The translations under genes were made by a program, and so were the position numbers. From Bacillota bacterium (GTDB lineage Bacteria > Bacillota > Clostridia > Oscillospirales > Ruminococcaceae): 22,767 bases of DNA. The notes below the pieces were generated by a model. The model was given only the letters and a program-made list of their open reading frames with translations. It had not been told where the DNA came from and did not search any database. This document shows positions 14,440-22,409 of this stretch, in pieces (the stretch's first letter is position 1; every line of letters starts with the position of its first letter). The stretch lies in NCBI GenBank assembly GCA_023431215.1, contig JAEYXR010000095.1, forward strand, positions 1 to 22,767, read 5' to 3'.

Positions 14440-14764
14440 CATAATCCTCCATTTTACCGATTTACGTTGGCACAAAATTAGATAGAAACGCCGCTTTTAC
14501 CACCCAAAGCAGAGGGATGAGTAGCGCGTTTACAATACAACCTGGCAGTTATGCACAAAAGCAGTCTGAGCTTATCATCATAAGAAACCCGTTTGGATGG
14601 TAGTGAGCCTTTTAAAGGGACACCGCAAAATGCGGCTCCCAACCCGTAGATTGCCCTGCGAGGACTATAGTTTGAATCATTGTTTCAACCACAGGACCTC
14701 TTTTCTCTGGGGCTTAGAAAACCCCTTGGTCATCTTCTGTGTTGTTTTGACAAGTTGCAAGCAT
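14440..14764 (-). ncRNA. Candidate structured leader or small RNA upstream of the aminopeptidase gene
   Basis: From the minus-strand promoter at 14771-14799 the transcript would carry several stems: GGGG/CCCC (14709-14725); CCUGUG/CGCAGG closing a TTGAA/TTCAA hairpin (14655-14695); GGGA-CCGC/GCGG-TCCC (14617-14640); and AAACGC-GCT/AGC-GCGTTT (14486-14531). A GAGCC/GGCTC pairing (14605-14609 with 14634-14638) would compete with the third stem. A G-U wobble that becomes a C-A mismatch on the plus strand favours minus-strand transcription. I could not match it to a known riboswitch, T-box, 6S or SRP RNA. The leader reading is inference. Confidence 0.35.
14533..14556 (-). repeat. Degenerate short repeat, copy C
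   Basis: On the minus strand GTGCATAACTGCCAGG followed by TTGTATTG, sharing the skeleton of copies A and B but lacking the GGCGAT edge. It is the weakest of the three and lies inside the candidate leader RNA. Confidence 0.3.
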
Positions 14765-14770
14765 GCCTTC

Positions 14771-14799
14771 ATTGTAGCATTGACAATCGGGTTTTGCAA
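14771..14799 (-). promoter_or_regulatory. Minus-strand promoter ahead of the aminopeptidase leader
   Basis: TTGCAA (14799-14794), exactly 17 bases, and TACAAT (14776-14771). A start near 14764 would give a leader of about 325 bases before the aminopeptidase ATG. Confidence 0.6.
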
Positions 14800-14886
14800 A
14801 GGATATTGCTGATCATAAAGGGGATATCTGTCAAAATACAACAGAAGGCAAAGAAAAATAAAACACAAATTTTATCTAATTATCAC

Positions 14887-14915
14887 TTTACTATGCTACT
14901 AAAATAAAGTATAAT
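14887..14915 (+). promoter_or_regulatory. hisZG promoter: his operon promoter
   Basis: TTTACT, 17 bases and a perfect TATAAT, with a start near 14922. The leader to the hisZG ATG is about 134 bases. It contains an TTGCTG/CAGCAA pair but no T-box sequence and no run of His codons, so attenuation by histidine is not evident. Confidence 0.65.
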
Positions 14916-15055
14916 AAATAGCAACATAAACATGAGACATTATCAAATGTTTTACATCACCCTTGCTGCTTGTGGCTGATAGATATTCATAAGCAAAACC
15001 ATTGCCAAAACAGCAATGAACGAGCAATAAAATCATTCTGCACGGAGGAGAGATA

Positions 15056-16633
15056 ATGGAGTTACCACAAGGACTGCTGCGCACCGAAGAACTGGCTGCT
15101 TTGCGGCTGCGGGAGCTGTATGAAAGAGCCGGCTGCCGCCAATACCGCATGGCACGCTTTGAAGAATATGGCCTGTATCAGGAAAACCGCAGCTTTCTGC
15201 CCTCTGAGCAGGTGCTGACCTTTACAGACCTGGATGGACGGCTGTTGGCATTAAAGCCGGATGTAACCCTGAGCATTGCCAAAAGTGCCCGTCCCAAGGC
15301 GGGAGAAACACTAAAATTTTATTACAGCGAAAATGTCTATCGTCCTTCTGCCGAAAGCCATACGTTTCGGGAGATTAGCCAGATGGGGCTGGAATACATC
15401 GGTGAGATTGAGGCACCGCAGGTGGAGGAGATACTGCGGCTGGCTCTTGCATCCATGGCGACAATTTCTTCCGGTTTTATTCTGGAACTTAGCCACATGG
15501 GGTTTGTTTCGGGGCTGCTGGATGCACTGGAAGTTGCCGAAGGTGCACGGGCAGAGCTGATGGAAAAAATCAGGGGCAAAAACGCCCATGAGTTGCGCGC
15601 CGCAGCCTTGGCGGCAGGGGTAAGCGCCCAGCGTGCAGAGCTGCTGAACCGGCTTCTTGACCTTTCGGGAGAATATACCGACGTACTGGGTAAGGCATTT
15701 GCTATGGCTCAAAACAAGGCCATGGAGGAAGCTGTGAATCAGCTGGCTGTACTGACACCGGTTATTAAGGCTTTTGGTACAAAGGTACGGTTGGATTTAA
15801 GCCTGTGCGGCGATATGGAATATTACAACGGACTGGTGTTTCAGGGGTATTTGGCGGGCGTGCCCCGTCCGCTCCTCAAAGGCGGACGTTACGACCTGCT
15901 GGCACAAAAGCTGGGTGCCGGGGCGGGGGCCATTGGTTTCGCCCTGTATCTGGATGAACTGAACCTGATGGAGCAAAAAACAGACGCTTACCCAGGTGCT
16001 AAGTCGGTGATGCTTAATGTTGCCTTACCCAAAGGCAGGCTGGGAGATCAGGCCTACCGGCTACTGGAAAGCATGGGCTACGGCTGTGGAGAAGATTATA
16101 ACACAGGGCGTAAGCTGGTGGTGGAAAACCCCGAAGCGGGTATCCGCTACTTTTTGGTAAAGCCCAGCGACGTTGCTATTTATGTAGAACATGGCGCGGC
16201 AGATGTGGGGATTGTGGGTAAGGATATTTTGGAAGAATCGGCAGCAGATGTGTATGAACTGTTGGATACCGGCCTTGGACGCTGCCGGATGTGTGTGGCA
16301 GGCCCCCAGGACTATCGGGATGATCCAAGTCGCCCGGTGCGGGTTGCCACCAAGTTTGTGGACATTGCCAAGGCCTACTATGCCTCTGTAGGCAGAGATA
16401 TTGACATCATCAAGCTCAACGGCTCCATTGAGCTTGCGCCGCTGCTGGGTCTTTCGGATGTCATTGTGGATATTGTGGAAACAGGCACTACCCTTAAGGA
16501 AAACGGGCTGTGCGTTCTTACCGAGTTTATGCCGATTTCGGCAAGGCTGATTGCCAATAAAGCAAGCTATCAGTTTAAAAACAAAGAGCTTTGCGCCATG
16601 GCTGCAAAATTACAGGAGGTGCTTGCCCAATGA
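15056..16633 (+). CDS. hisZG: HisZ-HisG fusion: ATP phosphoribosyltransferase with its regulatory subunit in one chain
   Basis: Catalyses the first histidine step, ATP plus PRPP to phosphoribosyl-ATP. The 525-residue frame is continuous. Residues 1-310 are HisZ, a histidyl-tRNA synthetase paralogue (PQGLLRTEE start, LALKPDVTLSIAK, YYSENVYR, KGGRYDLL near 276). Residues 318-525 are a short-form HisG (NVALPKGRLGDQAY at 321, KPSDVAIYVEHGAADVGIVG near 369-387, PRPP loop VDIVETGTTLKENG at 471-484). Short HisG lacks the C-terminal regulatory domain and normally needs a separate HisZ in a hetero-octamer; here the two are tethered 1:1 by about eight residues (around QKTDAYPGA). GGAGGAG precedes the ATG. 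The end overlaps hisD by four bases. Either a read-through of two genes or an assembly indel would be needed to make this artefactual; no frame shift is visible. Confidence 0.95.
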   Translation: MELPQGLLRTEELAALRLRELYERAGCRQYRMARFEEYGLYQENRSFLPSEQVLTFTDLDGRLLALKPDVTLSIAKSARPKAGETLKFYYSENVYRPSAESHTFREISQMGLEYIGEIEAPQVEEILRLALASMATISSGFILELSHMGFVSGLLDALEVAEGARAELMEKIRGKNAHELRAAALAAGVSAQRAELLNRLLDLSGEYTDVLGKAFAMAQNKAMEEAVNQLAVLTPVIKAFGTKVRLDLSLCGDMEYYNGLVFQGYLAGVPRPLLKGGRYDLLAQKLGAGAGAIGFALYLDELNLMEQKTDAYPGAKSVMLNVALPKGRLGDQAYRLLESMGYGCGEDYNTGRKLVVENPEAGIRYFLVKPSDVAIYVEHGAADVGIVGKDILEESAADVYELLDTGLGRCRMCVAGPQDYRDDPSRPVRVATKFVDIAKAYYASVGRDIDIIKLNGSIELAPLLGLSDVIVDIVETGTTLKENGLCVLTEFMPISARLIANKASYQFKNKELCAMAAKLQEVLAQ

Positions 16634-17910
16634 TTCGATTATTTGAGTTTGATACACTGCGCCCTGACGAAATATTAAACCGCGACCTGCGGGCAGAAAA
16701 AAATGTGGAGCAGGCGGTGGAAGCGATTATCGCCGATGTGCGTGCACGGGGGGATGAGGCACTGCGGGATTACGCCCGGCGCTTTGACGGTGCCGTAGTG
16801 GAAAACCTTTTGGTAAGCGAGGAGGAAATAGACGAGGCACTGAAAAACACTGATCCCTATTTTTGGGAGACACTGTGTATGGCCGCAGCCAATATAGAGG
16901 CTTTTCACAGAAAGCAGCTGCACAACGACTTTGTAATGAACGGTGCAGAGGGCGTTGTACTGGGGCAAAAGTATACCCCCATAGAAAAAGCAGGGGTGTA
17001 TGTACCCGGCGGTACGGCGGCTTACCCCTCTACAGTGCTCATGGATGTTATTCCCGCCAAGGTGGCAGGGGTAAGCGATATTGTGATGACCACACCGCCG
17101 GGCAAGGACGGAACAGTGAATCCGGTGATTTTGGCGGCGGCTTCGGTGGCAGGTGTTACCAAAATTGTAAAAGCGGGAGGCGCACAGGCAATTGCTGCAC
17201 TGGCCTACGGCACCCAAAGTGTCCCCGCTGTAGACAAAATTGTAGGCCCCGGCAATGTGTATGTGGCCACCGCCAAGCGCATGGTGTTTGGCAAGGTGGG
17301 CATTGACATGATAGCCGGCCCCAGCGAGATACTGGTGCTGGCCGACAGCGGCTGTAACCCTGCGTGGGTGGCGGCAGACCTGCTGAGTCAGGCAGAGCAT
17401 GATACGCTGGCAAGCGCTGTGCTTGTTACCGACAGTGTCGACCTTGCCAAAGCGGTGCAGGCAGAGCTGGAGGTGCAGATTCCAAAGCTCAGCCGTGCTG
17501 ACATTGCCCGCAAGAGCATAGACGATAACGGAAAAATCATTCTCTGTGACGATTTGAATAAGGCGGTGGAGGCCTGTAATATCATAGCCCCGGAGCATTT
17601 GGAACTGTGTGTGGAGGACCCCTTTGGCCTACTGCCGCAGATTAAAAACGCAGGCAGTATCTTTTTGGGCCGCCATGTGCCCGAGGCATTGGGCGACTAC
17701 TTTGCAGGGCCCAATCACACCCTGCCCACCAGCGGCACCGCACGTTTTTCCAGTCCACTGGGGGTAGATGATTTTGTCAAAAAGTCCAGCTTTTTGTATT
17801 ATACTCCCAAAGCTCTGGCAGAAGTGGCAGAGCGAGTCACCGACTTTGCCCTGCGTGAGGGGTTGGACGCTCACGCAAAAAGTGTTGCAATTCGTGGACA
17901 AAAGGATTAG
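16630..17910 (+). CDS. hisD: Histidinol dehydrogenase
   Basis: Zinc enzyme that oxidises histidinol twice with NAD to give histidine, the last pathway step. It is 426 residues, the usual size. The zinc ligands Q254, H257 (SQAEHD), D356 and H415 have the same spacing as the Escherichia coli ligands at 259, 262, 360 and 419; the catalytic E322-H323 pair lies in APEHLEL. VGPGNVYVATAKR (205-217) and the signature around GIDMIAGPSEI (224-234) are intact. The ATG at 16630 is placed by GGAGGTG 9 bases upstream and overlaps the hisZG stop as ATGA, so the long upstream extension of the frame is not used. Confidence 0.97.
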   Translation: MIRLFEFDTLRPDEILNRDLRAEKNVEQAVEAIIADVRARGDEALRDYARRFDGAVVENLLVSEEEIDEALKNTDPYFWETLCMAAANIEAFHRKQLHNDFVMNGAEGVVLGQKYTPIEKAGVYVPGGTAAYPSTVLMDVIPAKVAGVSDIVMTTPPGKDGTVNPVILAAASVAGVTKIVKAGGAQAIAALAYGTQSVPAVDKIVGPGNVYVATAKRMVFGKVGIDMIAGPSEILVLADSGCNPAWVAADLLSQAEHDTLASAVLVTDSVDLAKAVQAELEVQIPKLSRADIARKSIDDNGKIILCDDLNKAVEACNIIAPEHLELCVEDPFGLLPQIKNAGSIFLGRHVPEALGDYFAGPNHTLPTSGTARFSSPLGVDDFVKKSSFLYYTPKALAEVAERVTDFALREGLDAHAKSVAIRGQKD

Positions 17911-17941
17911 CCGAGAGCTAAAACCGCAAGGAGGGATGACT

Positions 17942-19006
17942 GTGAGCCGCTATTTTACCACTTCATTAAGTGCATTAAAACCCTACACTCCCGGGGAACA
18001 GCCCCAGGATCAACAGTATATCAAGCTCAATACCAATGAAAACCCCTATCCGCCCTCTCCTAAGGTGGTGGAGGCGGTGAGCAGTGCCCAGGTAGAAAAG
18101 CTGCGGCTTTATTCCGACCCTGCCTGCAAGGATTTGATTGAAACCATTGCTGCGCGAAATGGTCTGCAGCCCAATGAGGTAATGGTGGGCAACGGCAGCG
18201 ATGAAAATCTGTTTTTTGCCCTGCGTGCCTTTTGCGACCAGGAACACCCGCTGGCCTTTGCGGACATCACCTACGGCTGCTATAAGGTGTGGTGTGGGCT
18301 GCTCAATGTGCCCACCCACATTGTACCCCTGCGCCCCGATTTTTTGCTGGATACCAAGCGGTATTGCAGCCTGAATAAAACCATTGTGCTGGCAAACCCC
18401 AACGCCCCCACCGGGCTTGCCGTATCTCCCAAAGAGATTGAGGAGGTGCTGCATACCAACCCCGGCAACGTGGTCATTGTAGACGAAGCCTATGTGGACT
18501 TTGGCGCACAAAGCTGTGTGCCCCTCATCCACAAGTACGCCAACCTGCTGGTGGTACAGACCTTTTCCAAGTCCCGCAGCTTGGCCGGGGGACGGCTGGG
18601 GGTCGCTATGGGTGACGCGGCTCTCATTGCAGACCTAAACAGCATCAAATTCAGCCTTAACCCCTATAACGTCAACCGTCTTACCCTGGTGGCGGGTGCT
18701 GCCGCCGTTCAGGACGAGGCATACTTTCAACAAACCTGTGGCGCTATTGTTGAAACCAGGGAAGCCACAGCCCAAAGACTAAGACAGCTGGGATTTAAAG
18801 TGCTGGATAGCCAAACAAACTTTTTGTTTGTAAGTACCCCTAAAATGGCGGGTCAGGAGCTTTATCTGGCGCTGAAAAGCAGGGGAATTTTGGTGCGGCA
18901 CTTTAACGCGCCCCGTATCAGCAACTATCTGCGTATCACCGTGGGCACACCGGAGCAGATGCAGGCGCTGACAGATACCCTGCAAGACATTTTAACGGAG
19001 GAATAA
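17942..19006 (+). CDS. hisC: Histidinol-phosphate aminotransferase
   Basis: PLP enzyme that transfers an amino group from glutamate to imidazole acetol phosphate. It is 354 residues, fold type I. LNTNENPYPPSP (29-40) is the family's N-terminal arm; GNGSDENL (83-90) binds the cofactor phosphate; NPNAPTG carries the conserved Asn; DEAYVDF has D181 and Y184; K210 in FSKSRSLAG is the Schiff-base lysine and R218 binds phosphate. I chose GTG at 17942 because AGGAGGG ends 6 bases before it; the ATG at 17936 abuts the same site and the frame's earlier Met codons lie inside hisD. It follows hisD after 31 bases. Confidence 0.95.
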   Translation: MSRYFTTSLSALKPYTPGEQPQDQQYIKLNTNENPYPPSPKVVEAVSSAQVEKLRLYSDPACKDLIETIAARNGLQPNEVMVGNGSDENLFFALRAFCDQEHPLAFADITYGCYKVWCGLLNVPTHIVPLRPDFLLDTKRYCSLNKTIVLANPNAPTGLAVSPKEIEEVLHTNPGNVVIVDEAYVDFGAQSCVPLIHKYANLLVVQTFSKSRSLAGGRLGVAMGDAALIADLNSIKFSLNPYNVNRLTLVAGAAAVQDEAYFQQTCGAIVETREATAQRLRQLGFKVLDSQTNFLFVSTPKMAGQELYLALKSRGILVRHFNAPRISNYLRITVGTPEQMQALTDTLQDILTEE

Positions 19007-19009
19007 GCC

Positions 19010-19600
19010 ATGCGAAAGGCTACAGTGGAGCGAAACACCACCGAAACCCAAATTACGCTTACCATCAATTTGGACGGTGCAGGCAGGTATGAAATAGAAA
19101 CAGGCTGCGGTTTTTTAAACCATATGCTGGAGCTGTTTGCCCGTCATGGCCGGTTTGACATCACATTAAATTGCAAGGGGGACAGCAGGGTAGACTACCA
19201 CCACACCGCCGAGGATGTGGGCATTGTGCTTGGCAAGGCCTTTGCACAGGCACTGGGGGATATGCGTGGCATTACCCGATACGGCAGCTTTACCCTGCCT
19301 ATGGATGAGGCATTGCTGCTGTGTGCGGTAGACCTATCCGGTCGCTGTGCCCTGGGCTACAAGGTGGAGTACCCCACCCAAAAGGTGGGGGATTTTGATG
19401 TGGAATGCGCCAAGGAATTTTGGTACGGCTTTGCCCGCAGCGCACCGGCCACCCTCCATTTTGTACAGCTGGCAGGAGAAAACACCCATCACATTTTGGA
19501 GGCCTGCTTTAAAGGAATGGCTCGTGCACTGGCAGGGGCTGTGGCCATTGATGGAGCGTATTCAAACGAAATTCCTTCCACAAAGGGGCTGCTGGTATGA
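19010..19600 (+). CDS. hisB: Imidazoleglycerol-phosphate dehydratase
   Basis: Dehydrates imidazole glycerol phosphate to imidazole acetol phosphate, using two manganese sites. It is the 196-residue monofunctional form, without the N-terminal histidinol-phosphatase domain found in enteric HisB. Both metal motifs are present: H64-H65...E68 in DYHHTAEDVG and H160-H161...E164 in THHILEAC, plus FLNHMLELFARHG near 35-47. GGAGG sits 10 bases before the ATG; the gene starts three bases after hisC and overlaps hisH as ATGA. Confidence 0.97.
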   Translation: MRKATVERNTTETQITLTINLDGAGRYEIETGCGFLNHMLELFARHGRFDITLNCKGDSRVDYHHTAEDVGIVLGKAFAQALGDMRGITRYGSFTLPMDEALLLCAVDLSGRCALGYKVEYPTQKVGDFDVECAKEFWYGFARSAPATLHFVQLAGENTHHILEACFKGMARALAGAVAIDGAYSNEIPSTKGLLV

Positions 19601-20217
19601 TTGCAATTATTGACTACGGTGTGGGCAACCTGTTCAGCCTGTGCTCCAGCTTAGAAGTACTGGGTCTGGATGCCGTTGTAACAGCTAGCACCCAACAAAT
19701 ACAGCAGGCCGACAGAATTATTCTGCCGGGTGTGGGTGCTTTTGGGGACGCCATGGAAAAGCTGAAAGCTACCGGGCTGATTTCGGTACTAAAGACCCAG
19801 GTAGAAAAAAAGCCCCTGTTGGGCATCTGTCTGGGGATGCAGCTGCTGTTTGAAAAAAGCTGGGAGTTTGGCGAGCATCAGGGGTTGGGCTTGATTTCCG
19901 GTGAGGTTTGCCCGCTGAGGCCCGACCTTGCCGACCCCGCCCTCAAAGTGCCTCAAATGGGGTGGAACGCGCTGCACATCGTCAGGGACGACCCGCTGCT
20001 GAAGTATGTGGCGGAGGGGGAATGTGTGTATTATGTGCACAGTTATTATGCCAAGTACTGTACCCCAAGTACCATTGCCACCAGTGAGTATTCCATCCCG
20101 GTGACGGGCGCGGTGCACCGGGGGAATGTGTGGGGCACCCAGTTTCACCCAGAAAAATCCGGCGACGTAGGGCTGCGCATCTTAAAAGCCTTTGGTGAGC
20201 TGAAGACAGGAGGATAA
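19597..20217 (+). CDS. hisH: Imidazole glycerol phosphate synthase, glutaminase subunit
   Basis: Class I glutamine amidotransferase that feeds ammonia to HisF. It is 206 residues. The triad is complete: nucleophile C78 in LLGICLGMQLLF, H184 and E186 in TQFHPEKSGDVG. The oxyanion segment PGVGAFGDA is at 44-52. The ATG overlaps the hisB stop by four bases, indicating coupling; hisA follows after two bases. Its partner hisF is encoded one gene further on. Confidence 0.97.
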   Translation: MIAIIDYGVGNLFSLCSSLEVLGLDAVVTASTQQIQQADRIILPGVGAFGDAMEKLKATGLISVLKTQVEKKPLLGICLGMQLLFEKSWEFGEHQGLGLISGEVCPLRPDLADPALKVPQMGWNALHIVRDDPLLKYVAEGECVYYVHSYYAKYCTPSTIATSEYSIPVTGAVHRGNVWGTQFHPEKSGDVGLRILKAFGELKTGG

Positions 20218-20219
20218 TC

Positions 20220-20939
20220 ATGCAGATTTTTCCCGCTATCGACCTGCGGGGCGGTCAGGTAGTCCGTTTAACACAGGGCGATTATAACCGCATGACAATA
20301 TATGATAACAACCCAAGTGTACAGGCCGCAGCCTTTGCAGCCGCAGGGGCAAAAAACCTCCATGTGGTAGATTTGGACGGTGCAAGAGACGGTACCCTTG
20401 CCAACTTTGACACCATCCGCGGCATTGTGCGCCAGGGTGGACTCTATATTGAGGTAGGCGGCGGCATCCGCACCGAGGAGCGCATCAACAGCTATCTGGA
20501 ATTGGGGGTGGGACGCTGTATTCTTGGCACCGTGGCTGTGGAGGACTTTGCATTTACAGCCAAGATGCTGCAAAAGTACGGCGATAAAATTGCTGTAGGG
20601 GTAGACGCCCGGGATGGTATGGTAGCTACCAGAGGATGGGAAGCCACCAGTACTTTGGACGGTATAGAATTTTGCCGCCGTTTGTATGAGGCGGGCTGCA
20701 CCTGCGTCATCTACACAGATATTGCCTGCGATGGTGCCATGAAGGGAACCAACCTGCCCCTGTACCGACGACTGTCCCGGGAGCTGCCCCAGCTTGCCAT
20801 TACCGCCAGCGGCGGTATTTGCACCGAGGAAGAGCTGTTGGAGCTGTGTGAAATGGGTACGGCTGCCGCCATTTTAGGCAAAAGTCTATATACCGGTGCA
20901 CTAAATCTTGCATCCATCATCAAGAAGGTACAGGAGTAG
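20220..20939 (+). CDS. hisA: ProFAR isomerase
   Basis: Beta/alpha-barrel isomerase that opens the ribose ring of ProFAR by an Amadori rearrangement. It is 239 residues. Catalytic D8 lies in FPAIDLRGG and D129 in VGVDARDG; phosphate-binding loops GGGIRTEE (80-87) and SGGI near the end are intact. AGGAGG at 20208-20213 lies within the hisH 3' end, six bases before the ATG. The sequence resembles dedicated HisA, with no sign of the dual PriA activity. Confidence 0.97.
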   Translation: MQIFPAIDLRGGQVVRLTQGDYNRMTIYDNNPSVQAAAFAAAGAKNLHVVDLDGARDGTLANFDTIRGIVRQGGLYIEVGGGIRTEERINSYLELGVGRCILGTVAVEDFAFTAKMLQKYGDKIAVGVDARDGMVATRGWEATSTLDGIEFCRRLYEAGCTCVIYTDIACDGAMKGTNLPLYRRLSRELPQLAITASGGICTEEELLELCEMGTAAAILGKSLYTGALNLASIIKKVQE

Positions 20940-20942
20940 GCT

Positions 20943-21698
20943 ATGATTACAAAAAGAATTATCCCCTGTCTGGATGTACGGGACGGCCGTGTAGTCAAGG
21001 GGACAAACTTTGTCAATATTCAGGATGTTGCCGACCCGGTGGAAATGGCAAAGCGCTATAACACAGCAGGTGCTGATGAGCTGGTTTTTTACGATATTAC
21101 TGCAAGCTTTGAAGGGCGCAAGCTCTTTACGGATATTTTGACGCAGGTGGCAAGGCAGGTATTTATTCCCCTGACAGTGGGTGGCGGCATCAAGACTCTG
21201 GAGGACTTTGACCGTGTGCTCAAATGCGGTGCCGATAAGGTCTCTGTCAACTCCGGCGCAATTCAAAATCCCGGACTTGTGGAGGCTGCAGCAAAACGCT
21301 ACGGCAGCCAATGCGTGGTGCTGTCGGTGGATGTTAAGCGTGTGGAAGGGGTATTCCGGGTATTTGCCAAGGGCGGCCGGGAAAACACCGGCCTGGACGC
21401 GCTGGATTGGATTACCCGCTGCGTACAGAATGGCGCGGGGGAAATCTGCCTCAACAGCATTGACACCGACGGGGTGCGCAGCGGCTTTGATTTGGAACTG
21501 CTGGATGCTGTGGCGGCAAGGGTTAATGTGCCTATTATTGCCAGCGGCGGCGCGGGGTGCAAAGAGGATTTTTTGGCGCTGTTTGGGCATCCCGGAATTG
21601 ATGCGGGTCTGGCTGCGGGTATCTTTCACAGCGGACAACTTGCCATTGCCGATTTAAAAACATATTTAAAACAAAACGGTGTGGAAGTGCGGATTTAA
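20943..21698 (+). CDS. hisF: Imidazole glycerol phosphate synthase, cyclase subunit
   Basis: Uses ammonia from HisH to cyclise PRFAR into imidazole glycerol phosphate and AICAR. It is 251 residues, a beta/alpha barrel and paralogue of HisA. Catalytic D11 is in IIPCLDVRDG and D130 in VLSVDVKR; phosphate loops TVGGGIKTLEDF (78-89) and ASGGAG near 227 are present, and the basic gate (R5, K99) fits the ammonia tunnel. AGGAG precedes the ATG, three bases after hisA. Confidence 0.97.
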   Translation: MITKRIIPCLDVRDGRVVKGTNFVNIQDVADPVEMAKRYNTAGADELVFYDITASFEGRKLFTDILTQVARQVFIPLTVGGGIKTLEDFDRVLKCGADKVSVNSGAIQNPGLVEAAAKRYGSQCVVLSVDVKRVEGVFRVFAKGGRENTGLDALDWITRCVQNGAGEICLNSIDTDGVRSGFDLELLDAVAARVNVPIIASGGAGCKEDFLALFGHPGIDAGLAAGIFHSGQLAIADLKTYLKQNGVEVRI

Positions 21699-21724
21699 GG
21701 TTAGGCATTAAGGGAGAGAGCAAA

Positions 21725-22360
21725 ATGGAACTAAAATTTGATGCAAACGGCTTGATTCCTGCCATTGTGCAGGATTATCATACCAAACAGGTGCTGACAC
21801 TGGCCTATATGAATGCTGAAACGCTGGCCCTTACCATTGCCGAAGGCCGTACGGTGTTTTGGTCCCGCAGCCGTGGTAAGATTTGGCGCAAGGGAGAAAC
21901 CTCGGGGAATATTCAGCGTGTGGTTTCCATCACCGCAGACTGTGACAAGGATGCACTGGTGGTGGAGGTAGATTGCTCCGGACCTGCCTGCCACACAGGT
22001 GCCGCAAGCTGCTTTTTTAACCCTATTGTACAACTGGAGCAGCCCACCCCCTTTAGCTGGGAGGGGTTGTACAGCTTAATACAGGAGCGCAAGACCCAGC
22101 CCCGGGAGGGCAGCTACACCACCTACCTGTTCCAAAATGGCAAGGAAAAGATTTTAAAAAAGGTGGGTGAGGAGTGCACGGAGGTCATTATTGCCGGGCA
22201 AAAGGAGGACAGGGAAGAAACTGTGTACGAAATTGGAGACCTGGCCTATCATGTTATGGTATTGATGGCAGAGATGGGTATCTCTCTTTCGGAGCTTACC
22301 GCAGAGCTTGCCAAGCGTCATGTCATAGATCATAAGGTAAAGCAGGAGCGCATGGGATAG
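21725..22360 (+). CDS. hisIE: Bifunctional PR-AMP cyclohydrolase / PR-ATP pyrophosphohydrolase
   Basis: Carries out steps two and three of the pathway. It is 211 residues. The HisI domain (1-108) has LAYMN, FWSRSR, the D72-C73-D74 motif and zinc cysteines C73, C89 and C96 with family spacing. The HisE domain (about 114-205) has LKKVGEECTEVIIAG (144-158) and EIGDLAYHVMVLM (169-181), the helices and acidic residues that bind magnesium. It starts 26 bases after hisF, preceded by AGGGAGAG, and is the last gene of the operon. This fusion is common in bacteria. Confidence 0.97.
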   Translation: MELKFDANGLIPAIVQDYHTKQVLTLAYMNAETLALTIAEGRTVFWSRSRGKIWRKGETSGNIQRVVSITADCDKDALVVEVDCSGPACHTGAASCFFNPIVQLEQPTPFSWEGLYSLIQERKTQPREGSYTTYLFQNGKEKILKKVGEECTEVIIAGQKEDREETVYEIGDLAYHVMVLMAEMGISLSELTAELAKRHVIDHKVKQERMG

Positions 22361-22373
22361 GCGACACACATAA

Positions 22374-22403
22374 AAAAACACCGTCCATTGGAACGGTGTT
22401 TTT
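22374..22403. terminator. Bidirectional terminator at the end of the his operon
   Basis: AAAAACACCGT and ACGGTGTTTTT arms around CCATTGGA, with A and T runs outside. It separates convergent hisIE (+) from the DUF362-type gene (-), serving both. Confidence 0.92.
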
Positions 22404-22409
22404 GCTTTA

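Noticed and set aside
14491..14505. Minus-strand GGGTGGTAAAAGCGG resembling the T-box core
   Set aside because: The T-box core is GGGTGGNACCGCG; the ACCGCG part is missing, no Stem I motifs are visible, and an aminopeptidase is not a usual T-box target.
14600..14764. 6S RNA in the structured region
   Set aside because: The TTGAA-TTCAA hairpin followed by a CCT-GC-rich stretch resembles the 3' part of enterobacterial 6S, but I could not find the matching closing stem upstream on either strand.
14935..14985. Possible histidine leader peptide before hisZG
   Set aside because: The 15-codon ORF has only one His codon, so it does not look like a classical attenuator.
16675..17598. 307-codon minus-strand ORF
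   Set aside because: Antisense to hisD; long only because of third-position GC bias, with Cys/His-rich low-quality translation.
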